Shown one piece after another: positions 36,501 to 44,612 of a DNA stretch of 64,000 bases (within the stretch, counting starts at the first letter, position 1; each line of letters starts with the position of its first letter). The notes beneath the pieces were generated by a model. The model searched no databases. It saw only the letters and a program-made list of their open reading frames with translations, and had not been told where the DNA came from. The DNA is taken from positions 1-64,000 of the forward strand of contig NZ_VSZO01000017.1 of assembly GCF_008312935.1 (NCBI RefSeq). Reading direction: 5' to 3'. The position numbers and the translations under genes were made by a program. This DNA is from Roseiconus lacunae (GTDB lineage: Bacteria; Planctomycetota; Planctomycetia; Pirellulales; Pirellulaceae).

Positions 36501-38507
36501 ATGGAGCGAATGCCACCAGGTCATGCGTACTGGGTTTTGTACGAAGGAATCCCGGGAGGGCAATACGATGACTCCGATTGGTGGATGACAGCTGATTCTG
36601 CCACCAAACATCCGCTGACCGTGAACCATGAAGGCGATATCAATGCGCCCAGCATCAGCACAGGCGAGCGGCAAACCGAGTGGATTGCCTTCGGTGACGC
36701 CGAATTGGATCGCATGGTTGTCCTGGCGCACCTGAAAGACGACAACTCCCCGGATCGGTTCTATCAGATGAACCGTAGGATGACCGTCTTTGGGTTCGGC
36801 CGTGACGGCATGCAGAAATTCCTAGGCGATGTCCCACGAAGTTTCTCGATCGGATTGGTCGAATCAACAAACCATCAAGATGCCGATCAATGGGCAAACG
36901 AACAAGCCGCGGTCTCGATCGCTGAAACGACGGCGGTCGAGTCGAACGCGGCGAGCGACATCGCTCTGATAGAAGAATTACAACAGCATGCGCTCACTCA
37001 TCGAGGTGACGCGAAAGTTGGGAAGCAATTGTTTAATGACCAGCGAACCAAATGTTCGGTCTGTCATCGCATCGGAACGCAGGGCGGTCAAGTCGGTCCG
37101 GACCTGACGAAGATCGGTGGGAAGTTTGATCGCCCCCATTTGATAGACTCTCTGCTGTATCCCTCTCGGCAAATCGGCTACGGCTACGAAACGAAAGTTA
37201 TTTTGACGAGCGATGGAAAAACGACGAGTGGGATCCAAAAAGAATCTAACGATCGAAGCATCACTTTGGCGGACGCGGGCGGACAAACGATCGTCATCGA
37301 AAGGGATGCCATCGAGGACTCAAAAGTCTCGACGACCTCGATCATGCCAACGGGGCTTGCGAATCAACTCTCACACGAAGAGTTCACGGATTTGATCGCT
37401 TACCTCGAATCTCTCGGTCCCGGCAACGGCCGGTTTGGGAATGGTATTTCCGGTCCGGTGACACTGCCCCCGGGATTCAAGATGACGACGGTCGCGACCG
37501 GGTTGTCCGGGGCGGTCGGAATGGATATCGCACCCGATGGCAGGGTGCTGATCTGTGAACAAGAGGGCAAGCTTCGAATCGTAAAGCCAGGATCGGGATT
37601 GCTGGAACGACCAATGATTGAACTCCCCGTTGAGTTCAATTGGGAACGCGGTTTGATCGGTGTCACCGTCGCACCTGACTTTCCCACCAATCCATACGTC
37701 TATGTCCTTTATGTAGCAGCCGAACCCTTCTCACACCATCGAGTGGCTCGATTCAAAGTCGACGGTGATGTTGCCATTCCCGGAAGCGAAGAGATTTTGT
37801 TTCGCGGGGACGACCAGAGTAAATTTGGCGGCAATGTTCCTGCCGGACATCAAGGCGGAGCGATTCACTTTGGCCCCGATGGGAAGCTCTACATCGGATT
37901 GGGAGAGCAGACCGCCGGAGCCCCGGCGCAACGAATGGACGCCTTACAAGGAAAGATCCTCCGACTCAATCCCGATGGATCCATCCCAGATGACAATCCG
38001 TTCCTGAGCCAAACCGAGGGCAAATACCAAGCGATCTGGGCCAAAGGGTGTCGCAATCCGTTCTCACTGGCCTTCGACAAAAGCGGTGACATGCTGATCA
38101 ATGACGTCGGCGGCAAATTTGAAGAAATCAATCGCGGGATCGCGGGCGCGAATTACGGCTGGCCGAAGACCGATCATGGCCCGAGCGAAGAACCGGGCAT
38201 CACTGGTCCGATCCATATTTACCGGCAATCGTCAATCAACGGAAGCGACTTCTGCCCATCGGAAAGCAAGTGGCCGAAACGCTTCCGCGGAAAATACTTC
38301 TTTGCCGACTTTGTACTTGGGAACATCAAGTTCATCGATCCTCAAGCACCAAAGGAATCATCGGAGTTTATTGCAGGAATTCGACGCCCTGTTGATATTC
38401 GTTTCTCTCCCAACGGAGACCTATATGTACTGCTTCGCAACGCTTGGGTCGTGGACGAGAACTTTGCAGGTGGCACGGGGGCATTGATCAAAATTTCAAG
38501 TCCGTGA
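33588..38507 (+). CDS. Giant secreted fusion: serine beta-lactamase-like hydrolase, beta domains, haem c module, GSDH-type propeller
   Basis: The product is 1639 residues from ATG 33588, which directly precedes a signal peptide (PPWLLLTFTAVLCSPASDSA); the frame upstream overlaps the DUF1080 gene. Modules in order: (1) about 25-400, class C beta-lactamase/esterase fold with SMTK (Ser101, Lys104) and Tyr220 in WNYGVS; (2) about 410-850, beta-sandwich regions, one with DWHQVATW and one with WTGGAGDINDYFTLNG; (3) about 860-1110, a mutarotase-like beta domain (GAGLASLVDQDGNDWIGFDP, VLYEGIPGGQYDDSDWWMT); (4) about 1143-1290, a haem-binding domain with CSVCH (Cys1156, Cys1159, His1160) and a QVGPDL motif; (5) 1292-1639, a glucose/sorbosone dehydrogenase-type propeller (GVTVAPDFPTNPYVYVLYVA, GGAIHFGPDGKLYIGLGEQT). 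It is probably periplasmic and could oxidise a sugar via PQQ and haem after ester or amide cleavage; the substrate is unknown. Confidence 0.88.
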   Translation: MCLRMPPWLLLTFTAVLCSPASDSAANDVPITTTPDKIGLSAEKLRHITSYLQSEVDSGHLVGAVAAVSRHGKVGYIEAVGNRELASTQPMPADALFRIASMTKAVTSAAVMSLVEEQAIALDDPVSKYIPELANLRVIKSVEGEATETVQAKREPTIHDLLTHRSGFTYGWSGPEKLNAAYQTQNIPNLFEPIEETIGDRVKRLANVPLKFQPGSDWNYGVSTDILGRIIEISSGLTLDQFFRERIFRPLGMHDTYFYVPKAKQQRLAGLTTIDKNRNLQPVGDVPVQAGFLRFSANYCTTPGTFFSGGGGLVSTATDYMTFLHMLLHEGELNGTRILERATVNQMTSNQIGDRTIPFPGHGDGFGLGFGVVTERSFGQSEFSVGSFSWGGIFNTYYWVDPQEQFVGVLMTQVFPHDHLNTRDEFRRLAYEAIDDSGFQKLYHYQPGEAYANPHFNGRQLRVNGAEISTHPKFASRSETRSSGLARIRIDEDLRTIRRADLELDVWGGHPGTLNKRVTINGRSTYFFPEVGTASDQCTHQSPTFNLRPTDLVNGYNSMQFACDTGETFWGHYLVDRATLCIGLDRDDDRLKDFGIADFDATVNVHPADDSIEGFVLSIQSPKASHDQVKSVRYEARYVGYDENGNGSRADWHQVATWTAEETRYPGSDDSHPSATDSGLATIRWETSLLPKQTGIQVRAIIHFSGPDDFRFLTSLSAPFAIQRDPANKVTLYHSDDLPRPFWSRANRTKQCTIKLDIDPANIESVELHVVAWTGGAGDINDYFTLNGHPVAIAEGHDHQTVYSRVPIDRSWLLQGENKLVLRSSTEHHGIEIMAPGPALMIRSHVPEPNPVSVSTAQVHGLECYRVETPKATYYLDKIGAGLASLVDQDGNDWIGFDPTEGTAAGGEYRGFPNAVFKEAGNYFHALNSGTDRCTTTIEHASPHRVVISALSDNQLWKGRYTFTESSCTFTMERMPPGHAYWVLYEGIPGGQYDDSDWWMTADSATKHPLTVNHEGDINAPSISTGERQTEWIAFGDAELDRMVVLAHLKDDNSPDRFYQMNRRMTVFGFGRDGMQKFLGDVPRSFSIGLVESTNHQDADQWANEQAAVSIAETTAVESNAASDIALIEELQQHALTHRGDAKVGKQLFNDQRTKCSVCHRIGTQGGQVGPDLTKIGGKFDRPHLIDSLLYPSRQIGYGYETKVILTSDGKTTSGIQKESNDRSITLADAGGQTIVIERDAIEDSKVSTTSIMPTGLANQLSHEEFTDLIAYLESLGPGNGRFGNGISGPVTLPPGFKMTTVATGLSGAVGMDIAPDGRVLICEQEGKLRIVKPGSGLLERPMIELPVEFNWERGLIGVTVAPDFPTNPYVYVLYVAAEPFSHHRVARFKVDGDVAIPGSEEILFRGDDQSKFGGNVPAGHQGGAIHFGPDGKLYIGLGEQTAGAPAQRMDALQGKILRLNPDGSIPDDNPFLSQTEGKYQAIWAKGCRNPFSLAFDKSGDMLINDVGGKFEEINRGIAGANYGWPKTDHGPSEEPGITGPIHIYRQSSINGSDFCPSESKWPKRFRGKYFFADFVLGNIKFIDPQAPKESSEFIAGIRRPVDIRFSPNGDLYVLLRNAWVVDENFAGGTGALIKISSP

Positions 38508-38523
38508 CGCATCGGTGATACGC

Positions 38524-39111
38524 TCACTGCGAAGGCGAGGCCTTGGCAGTGACTAACGTATTGATTGCGTGTTGGACTGCGCCGATGAGTTTCTTCATCG
38601 CATTGATTGAAAACTGGTAACGGTCATCACTGTCGTCTGACTTGTTCCCGAGGACAACGACTTGCGACTTGGGCGACTCCTTTTCGAGTGAGAGGGTCCA
38701 ATTCATGTCTTTGATCATCGTCTTAAGCGAGACCTTGGATTCCGCGTCTTGCTTTTTCTTGGTTAATTTCTCGGCTGCTTTGACAAAGGCCTTCGCCTGT
38801 TCGACGTTCATCATGACGATGCCGCCGGCGACGGGTTTCGTTTCGCCAATTTCGAGCGGAACCATTAACGACACACCGACCGATGGATCCATACCTTCGT
38901 ATTGGTTCGCATTGACATGCGTGTAGCCGGTCCGCTTGGTACCTTGATGGACAAAGGGAGAGGGGTCTCCAATCCAAGTCCGGTTCCCGATCACGACCGA
39001 CTTCAAAGCTGGATCAAAAGTCGAGTCATTCGGATCCCATTGGGCTGACACCGTTGCGGTCGAAAGTACGACCAAGAGGGCGACGCAACAAGCGAGTCGA
39101 GAATTGATCAT
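38524..39111 (-). CDS. Small secreted protein, unknown family
   Basis: The frame codes for 195 residues from ATG 39111. A clear signal peptide (CCVALLVVLSTATVSAQWDP) gives a mature protein of about 172 residues. The mature part has an early beta-like section (SVVIGNRTWIGDPSPFVHQG, GYTHVNANQYEGMDPSVGVS) and a Lys-rich helical section (AKAFVKAAEKLTKKKQDAES) followed by MIKDMNWTLSLEKE. I do not recognise the family. It is convergent with the giant hydrolase gene, 16 bp away, and should have its own promoter in the spacer upstream. Confidence 0.7.
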   Translation of the reverse strand: MINSRLACCVALLVVLSTATVSAQWDPNDSTFDPALKSVVIGNRTWIGDPSPFVHQGTKRTGYTHVNANQYEGMDPSVGVSLMVPLEIGETKPVAGGIVMMNVEQAKAFVKAAEKLTKKKQDAESKVSLKTMIKDMNWTLSLEKESPKSQVVVLGNKSDDSDDRYQFSINAMKKLIGAVQHAINTLVTAKASPSQ

Positions 39112-39541
39112 GAGCAGATTGCATGTGTGAGAGTATCAAAAAGACAATACAGAGCATTGCGGAATCGTAAAACGTTAGTCGCGCATCGCCGCTCCGGCAA
39201 CCTTCTCCCACTCCCTGAGGCGGCTTGGATTGATCGGGGCGGGAGTTGTTGGTGCTGGTATTTCGAGTCGGCGTTTTTCAAACCACCGGCTAGTGCTTCG
39301 TTTAGAGCCAACCTTCGGTTTCGGCTCAGCAGCCGTCTACCGCTCGCACCAGATTGCACGGAAACCGTGGCGAACGCCTATCGACGAGTCCTGATTCCAG
39401 AGGTTGACGACATGCGAGCGTTCATCAACCGTTCTCCGAGTTTACGCCCCGAACGATCCGGCTCCGCACACCAGGGAGTCGATTCGATACGATGGGGGCT
39501 GGTTGTAGTTTCTTCTTTGCCTCTCTGCCGTGACGCTATCC
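39112..39541. other. Intergenic region with a probable dispersed-repeat copy
   Basis: About 430 bp lie between a minus-strand secreted-protein gene and the CBM9-like gene. The middle (39285-39415) has CTAGTGCTTCG on its left and ACCGTGGCGAACGCC and AGAGGTTGACGA on its right, resembling the ends of the repeat at 54863-55205. The frame at 39127-39558 is not protein-like. Confidence 0.4.
39285..39415. repeat. Diverged copy of the dispersed CTAGTGCTTCG repeat
   Basis: The left end reads CTAGTGCTTCGTTTAGAGCC and the right end reads CCTGATTCCAGAGGTTGACG. These resemble the left and right ends of the element at 54863-55205. Between them AACCGTGGCGAACGCC echoes the CCGTGGCCAACGCC core of that element. 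The copy is worn, so the call is tentative. Confidence 0.4.
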
Positions 39542-40315
39542 ATGATCAATCTCCGTGACCTACCGGCGCGATTGAGTTTTCCCTCGCCCACTTTGCTTGT
39601 TTTTGCTCTCGCGTTCTTCGCTGTTCTGATGAGCAATTACCGGACGCTTTTGGCTGCCGAGTCGGATCGTCCGAGCATGACGGTCAATCGCTGCGACGAT
39701 TTCGAAATCACCGGCCTCGGTGACAACGACGCCTGGAGAGCTGCGGACTGGGTATCGCTTCGCCGCCGCGACGGTGGCACCGCTGATTACACCGCGCGAA
39801 TCAAGATGCTGTACTCGGCATCTGGTGTGTACGTGCTTTTCGATGGTACCGACAAGAAACTAACCGCGACGATGAAGGAGGACTTCCTAGATCTGTGGAA
39901 TGAAGATGTCTATGAGTTCTTCTTTTGGCCTGACGAGGATCATACCGTTTACTTTGAATACGAGATTTCACCGCTGGGCTACGAACTTCCCATCCTCGTC
40001 CCCAAACTTGACGGACAGTTCCTGGGCTGGCGTCCCTGGCATTATGAGGGTGATCGCAAGATTAAAAAGAAAGTCACCGTACGTGACGGCAAGTCTGAAT
40101 CGATGGCAACGGTGAGCGGCTGGAGCGCCGAGGTCTTCCTCCCGTACGCGTTGCTTAAACCACTACAAAATGTTCCGCCAAAATCGGGGACAACTTGGCG
40201 AGCCAATTTTTACCGCGTCGACTATGACGCAAAACCTTCAACGTCATGGGACTGGGCACGTGTCGGTAAGAGCTTCCATGACATCGACAACTTCGGCACA
40301 CTTCGATTCGAGTAG
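39542..40315 (+). CDS. Secreted CBM9-like carbohydrate-binding protein
   Basis: The protein is about 257 residues from ATG 39542; a GTG at 39530 in the same frame is possible and neither has a strong ribosome binding site. An N-terminal hydrophobic segment (LLVFALAFFAVLMSNYRTLL) acts as signal or anchor. The remainder has the CBM9-like beta-sandwich pattern found in glycoside-binding proteins of planctomycetes: ITGLGDNDAWRAADWVSLRR, IKMLYSASGVYVLFDGTDKK, WNEDVYEFFFWPDEDHTVYF, GWSAEVFLPYALL and WRANFYRVDYD. There is no catalytic domain, so binding of sugar polymers at the cell surface is the likely role. It sits in a sugar-related neighbourhood with DUF1080 and the giant hydrolase. Confidence 0.8.
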   Translation: MINLRDLPARLSFPSPTLLVFALAFFAVLMSNYRTLLAAESDRPSMTVNRCDDFEITGLGDNDAWRAADWVSLRRRDGGTADYTARIKMLYSASGVYVLFDGTDKKLTATMKEDFLDLWNEDVYEFFFWPDEDHTVYFEYEISPLGYELPILVPKLDGQFLGWRPWHYEGDRKIKKKVTVRDGKSESMATVSGWSAEVFLPYALLKPLQNVPPKSGTTWRANFYRVDYDAKPSTSWDWARVGKSFHDIDNFGTLRFE

Positions 40316-40449
40316 CACGGAAACGCCGGCTTCGGTCATGCTGGCGTGGTCGCAAGTGCAAGCAGATGCGGACTTGGTATATTTCCCTGAAACACCAAAG
40401 GGATTGCCTCGACCAATCCTGCCATCAACTTGTTTGTAGTGGACGCATC

Positions 40450-41292
40450 GTGGATCAGCAATCTTCACCCCCCTCCGGCGCCGACGCATCGGTTCTTGAT
40501 GCGAATCGTCGCGTCTATGATCGGATGGCGGCGGCCGGTGATCCATTGTGCCGGCCGGCAACGGAAGAGGAGCTCGCCGACCCGCTGTCCGTCGTCGACC
40601 GAGCGGGCTGGTTAGGTGGAAACATCAAGGGCAAGCATGTTTTATGCCTAGCCGCCGGCGGGGGTCGACAGAGTTCATTGTATGCCGCCGCCGGTGGGTT
40701 GGTTACCGTCGTTGATCTGAGCGGTGCGATGCTGGAGCTTGATCGGCAAGTCGCCGCCCAACGTGGCTTTTCGCTTCGGATCCTTCAAACATCGATGGAG
40801 GATCTCTCTGGGCTTGCCGATGCGTCGTTTGATGTGATCATCCATCCGGTCAGCACGTGCTACGTTCCCGATGTCGCCCCGGTCTTCCGCGAAGTCGCGA
40901 GGGTCGCCAAGGCCGGGGCCATATACATCAGCCAGCACAAGCAACCGACCAGTCTACAGGCCGCGTACGAACGGAATGCCGAGGGGTATTCCGTTCGCCA
41001 CACGTACTATCGTGATCGCCCGGTCCCGCCGCCCGATCGACCGACATCCAGTTCGCGGCGTTTGCGTGAATCGGGCGCCGTGGAGTACTTGCATCGCTGG
41101 GAGCAACTTGTAGGCGGAATCTGTCGCGCGGGATTTGTGATCGAAGACTTGGTTGAACCCAAGCATGCCAAACCGGATGCGTCGCTGAATAGCTTCGCCG
41201 ATCGTGCGAGCTTCATTGCACCCTATGTTCGTATCAAGGCCCGGCGCAGCGGGAACCTTGGTCAAGCGACACCAAAGCTGCTTTTGCTTTAG
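40450..41292 (+). CDS. Class I SAM-dependent methyltransferase
   Basis: The protein is 280 residues from GTG 40450; the frame extends to an ATG at 40366, but the extra residues look non-conserved. Rossmann-fold motifs are motif I LCLAAGGGRQSSLYAAAGG, the acidic end of beta2 VVDLSGAMLELDRQVA, and DASFDVIIHPVSTCYVPDVA, followed by VFREVARVAKAGAIYISQHK. The segment ANRRVYDRMAAAGDPLCRP before the fold is shared by a group of small-molecule methyltransferases. No substrate can be assigned. The gene is monocistronic as far as can be seen, starting about 130 bp after the CBM9-like gene. Confidence 0.85.
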   Translation: MDQQSSPPSGADASVLDANRRVYDRMAAAGDPLCRPATEEELADPLSVVDRAGWLGGNIKGKHVLCLAAGGGRQSSLYAAAGGLVTVVDLSGAMLELDRQVAAQRGFSLRILQTSMEDLSGLADASFDVIIHPVSTCYVPDVAPVFREVARVAKAGAIYISQHKQPTSLQAAYERNAEGYSVRHTYYRDRPVPPPDRPTSSSRRLRESGAVEYLHRWEQLVGGICRAGFVIEDLVEPKHAKPDASLNSFADRASFIAPYVRIKARRSGNLGQATPKLLLL

Positions 41293-41360
41293 TTGTCACA
41301 TGCGGGTTGGCATTGCCGATTGGCGAGTGATCGATGCCGGATGAATCCGCCAACACACCA

Positions 41361-42704
41361 CTAAACGTCTAATTTTTTCCACGCGACGAGTTGTTTGTCG
41401 CGGCCGAGCTTTTCGGTAATTTGGCTCCAGGCGTCGGCGACGTTCTTGAGAGCCTGCGCCGGCGTTCGTTCACTTGCCAAACAGCTTCGTACCTCTTGAT
41501 CCAAGACGTCGTAGTATCGCATCCCGCCCGGAATCCAAGGTCCTGGTACGACACGTGATGTCTTTAGTTGGTCGACAACCCAACGGTCATAGCCGTTCCC
41601 ACCGCCGGTTGCCTGTTGCGACTCGATCGGCTCGCGAGTGACACCGATTGCAACCGTTTGCCGTAACGCCCCCGATTGCGGCGCGCCACCGGAAAGCCAA
41701 CCGATAAATCGACGCGACGCTTCGGTCTGCCGGCAACCGGTACTCACACAAGCAAGTCGCGTTTGTGGCCCAAGCCAAACCCGTTCTGTTTCGGTCTCAT
41801 TGGGGCACGCCGTAGCACTGATGTCGAACACTTCCTTCGCCGCATCGCCATCGGACAGGGATTCGGTCGGCGGTGCGACGAAACCGATGCCGCCTTGCAG
41901 TACTCCATTACGGATTTGATTGTAGATTCCGCCTGGCGTCATTTCGGTCGACGCATAGACCTTTGCGGTGTCAACCAAACCTTGCAGCGCATCGATGTAC
42001 CGAGGCTGATCGATGCTTGGTTTCAGCGTCAGGCGATCGAATAGCCAGCCCCGGTCAAATTGCAACGCACAGCGATTAAAAAACGAATGGGCAGCCCAAC
42101 CCTCGGCCAACGGTTCAGCGGTTTTTCCGTTTAGGTCCGCGGCCCACTGGGCATGGTCAGCCCAGGTTTTCAATTCCAAGTCTGGGTCGAGCGAAAGCAC
42201 GGCCAATGGTTTGGCGCCGACCGCGACCCCCCAACGAAGACCATCGAAACGTCCGGAAGAGTTTTCGATCGCGGAGAACGAACGACCGTACCGCGAATCG
42301 ATCTCATCGAAGACATCGTCGTTGATATCGACGATTGCTTCGTCATTGATCAACCTTCCCAGCAACGCTTGCGAGACAACTGCGACGTCACTGAGTTGAA
42401 CTTGCTGAACGATCGCTGAGATTTGATCGGACTTTGCGCTGTCAACACTTGAGACTTCGATCGGCTGCTCGGCTGCGGCTCCATACGCACGTCGGATCCG
42501 TTCTGCGTCGTCGGTGCCGCCGTCGAAAACAATTCGCAGCGGAACGTTGCTCGGGGCGGGAGTGGATGATCTTTCTTCAGGGACCGACTCGGAACGATCA
42601 CATCCGAATAGGGCAAGCGAAGAAAGAATCCCCAAAGCGGTACGCCGCGGGACCGGAATGCGGGCGTCATTGGGGCGTTGACTTCCGTGAGCAATGCTTG
42701 ACAT
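41361..42704 (-). CDS. Extracellular solute-binding lipoprotein, family 1 type
   Basis: The protein is 447 residues from ATG 42704; the frame reaches a TTG at 42752. Its N terminus has VPRRTALGILSSLALFGC, with twin arginines at 20-21 and a lipobox Cys35, so it may be a Tat-exported lipoprotein. The mature part follows the two-lobed periplasmic-binding fold: LRIVFDGGTDDAERIRRAYG, DVAVVSQALLGRLI, GLRWGVAVGAKPLAVLSLDP, IGFVAPPTESLSDGDAAK and GPWIPGGMRYYDVLDQEVRS. The late segment SRRFIGWLSGG is typical of sugar-binding family 1 proteins. No permease or ATPase gene is adjacent, so it is an orphan. It is divergent from xylulokinase, which hints at a sugar substrate but proves nothing. Confidence 0.85.
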   Translation of the reverse strand: MSSIAHGSQRPNDARIPVPRRTALGILSSLALFGCDRSESVPEERSSTPAPSNVPLRIVFDGGTDDAERIRRAYGAAAEQPIEVSSVDSAKSDQISAIVQQVQLSDVAVVSQALLGRLINDEAIVDINDDVFDEIDSRYGRSFSAIENSSGRFDGLRWGVAVGAKPLAVLSLDPDLELKTWADHAQWAADLNGKTAEPLAEGWAAHSFFNRCALQFDRGWLFDRLTLKPSIDQPRYIDALQGLVDTAKVYASTEMTPGGIYNQIRNGVLQGGIGFVAPPTESLSDGDAAKEVFDISATACPNETETERVWLGPQTRLACVSTGCRQTEASRRFIGWLSGGAPQSGALRQTVAIGVTREPIESQQATGGGNGYDRWVVDQLKTSRVVPGPWIPGGMRYYDVLDQEVRSCLASERTPAQALKNVADAWSQITEKLGRDKQLVAWKKLDV

Positions 42705-43054
42705 CAGGTCGAAGGTGAATCGAGGTGGTGTGGGCTGCGTCAGCCATATCAAAGCAGGAGGGGCATGGTCCGATCGAGCGGGTCCCCAACGATCGACTTC
42801 AAACGTTTTTGCTTGAACGCTGACGATGTAATATATCTCCGCCGACCGACATCATTTTGGGAAAACAATTCGGATCGCGGCATCGCGAAATGACGATACA
42901 GCATCGGCCTCGGTACGATACGCAGTCCCCGCGATTCCGGTTCACCGCTTGGTCAAGATGCCGGGGGTGCGTTGCCGAAACCAATGCATACGGTTTTGGT
43001 CGGCGGTTATTGTCAACGCAATTTTCCTTTTCCCCTTTTTGAATTTTCTTCATC
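42705..43054. other. Divergent promoter region of the binding protein and xylulokinase
   Basis: The 350 bp hold the promoters for both genes. The part just before the xylulokinase start is AT-rich with T-runs (43020-43050). No operator palindrome or RNA gene was identified. Confidence 0.4.
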
Positions 43055-44575
43055 ATGAGTCACTACTTAGGAATTGATGTCGGTACCAGCGGAACAAAAA
43101 CGTTGTTGATCGACGAGAATGGTGCGTTGCTCGCCGAAGCAGACGCGACTTATCCGATGGAGCAACCCAAACCGGGATGGACACAGCAAGACCCCGATGA
43201 TTGGTGGGCGGCAACGATCAAGACCGTACACACGGTGATGAAGAAGGCAAAGCTAAAACCACAGGACGTCAAGGCAATCGGCCTGAGCGGCCAAATGCAT
43301 GGCAGCGTGTTCTTGGATGCAAAGAACAACGTCATCCGACCGGCGCTTCTGTGGAACGACCAACGCACGGCCGCCGAGTGCGATGAAATCACGGCCGCCG
43401 CCGGCGGGCGCAAGCGACTGATCAAGATGGTCGCCAACCCAGCACTCACCGGCTTTCAAGCTCCAAAGATTCTCTGGCTTCGTAACAACGAACCGAAGAA
43501 CTATGACCGGCTCGCGAAAGTGCTGCTCCCAAAAGACGAAATCCGTCGGCGAATGACGGGGGAGTTCTTTAGTGAAGTGAGCGATGCCAGCGGCACGCTA
43601 TTGTTGGACGTTGTGAAACGTAAGTGGTCGAAGAATTTACTGTCGAAGCTGCAACTCGATGATAGCCTATTGCCCGAGGTTGTTGAGAGTGAACAAGTCA
43701 CCGGGACATTGACTCAAGCGGCCGCGACGGCACTCGGTTTGACGACAGACTGCAAAGTCGTCGGTGGCGCGGGCGATTGTGCCGCCGGTGCGGTCGGCAA
43801 TGGCGTGGTCAAGAAAGGAATCCTCAGCACGTCGATCGGAACCAGCGGCGTAATGTTCGTTCACAGTGACGAACCACAATACGATGCGAGCGGTCGCCTG
43901 CATACGTTCTGCCATGCAGTCAACGGTGCGTGGCACATGATGGGAGTCAACTTGACCAGCGGCGGGTCGCTACAGTGGTGGGTTGAATCGGTCTTGCAAG
44001 GCCTGGCGGGAATCGGCGACGGGGATGCCTATGCCGCCGCCACGGCCGAAGCACAGCAGATCGACGCGGGTAGCGGAGGCTTGCTGTTTTTGCCTTACCT
44101 GAACGGCGAGCGCACACCGCACGCTGATCCCCAAGCACGCGGCTCCTTCGTCGGCCTGAACCTAACCCACACGCGCGGCGCGATGACCCGAAGCGTGATG
44201 GAAGGGATCACGTTTGCACTTCGTGATAGCCTAGAGATCATCGAGTCACTCGGCGTTCCCGTTCGTGAGATCCGAGCGTCGGGTGGAGGCAGCAAGAACC
44301 CATTCTGGCGACAGATGCAGGCGGATGTCTTTGGTAAGAAGATCACGACGTTAAAAGTCGAGCAAGGTCCGGCATACGGAGTCGCACTGCTGGCCGCCGT
44401 CGGCGATGGTGCGTTTAAAAACATTCAGTCGGCATGCAAGGCGACCATCGAAAAAGCAGACGCGACGGGCGTCAATCGCAAAGATGCGGCGAGCTACAAC
44501 AAGCTATTCCCGGTCTACCAAAAACTGTACCGTGACCTCGCCGATTCGATGCACACGCTGGCCGAGTTGCAATAA
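43055..44575 (+). CDS. xylB: Xylulokinase
   Basis: The protein is 506 residues, the normal length for an FGGY-family kinase. It phosphorylates D-xylulose to xylulose 5-phosphate, which enters the pentose phosphate pathway. The N-terminal phosphate-1 motif is LGIDVGTSGTKTLLIDENG. The substrate signature SGQMHGSVFLDAKN and LLWNDQRTAAECDE are XylB-like. The catalytic Asp is in VVGGAGDCAAGAVGNG, and the C-terminal part has SGGGSKNPFWRQMQADVFG and VEQGPAYGVALLAAVGDG. No xylose isomerase or xylose transporter gene is seen nearby. The following enoyl-CoA hydratase gene starts 37 bp later with its own ribosome binding site, so co-transcription is likely even though no shared pathway is obvious. Confidence 0.95.
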   Translation: MSHYLGIDVGTSGTKTLLIDENGALLAEADATYPMEQPKPGWTQQDPDDWWAATIKTVHTVMKKAKLKPQDVKAIGLSGQMHGSVFLDAKNNVIRPALLWNDQRTAAECDEITAAAGGRKRLIKMVANPALTGFQAPKILWLRNNEPKNYDRLAKVLLPKDEIRRRMTGEFFSEVSDASGTLLLDVVKRKWSKNLLSKLQLDDSLLPEVVESEQVTGTLTQAAATALGLTTDCKVVGGAGDCAAGAVGNGVVKKGILSTSIGTSGVMFVHSDEPQYDASGRLHTFCHAVNGAWHMMGVNLTSGGSLQWWVESVLQGLAGIGDGDAYAAATAEAQQIDAGSGGLLFLPYLNGERTPHADPQARGSFVGLNLTHTRGAMTRSVMEGITFALRDSLEIIESLGVPVREIRASGGGSKNPFWRQMQADVFGKKITTLKVEQGPAYGVALLAAVGDGAFKNIQSACKATIEKADATGVNRKDAASYNKLFPVYQKLYRDLADSMHTLAELQ

Positions 44576-44612
44576 CCCCACCCGACGACTGATCAGAGGA
44601 GAAGACGATCCC

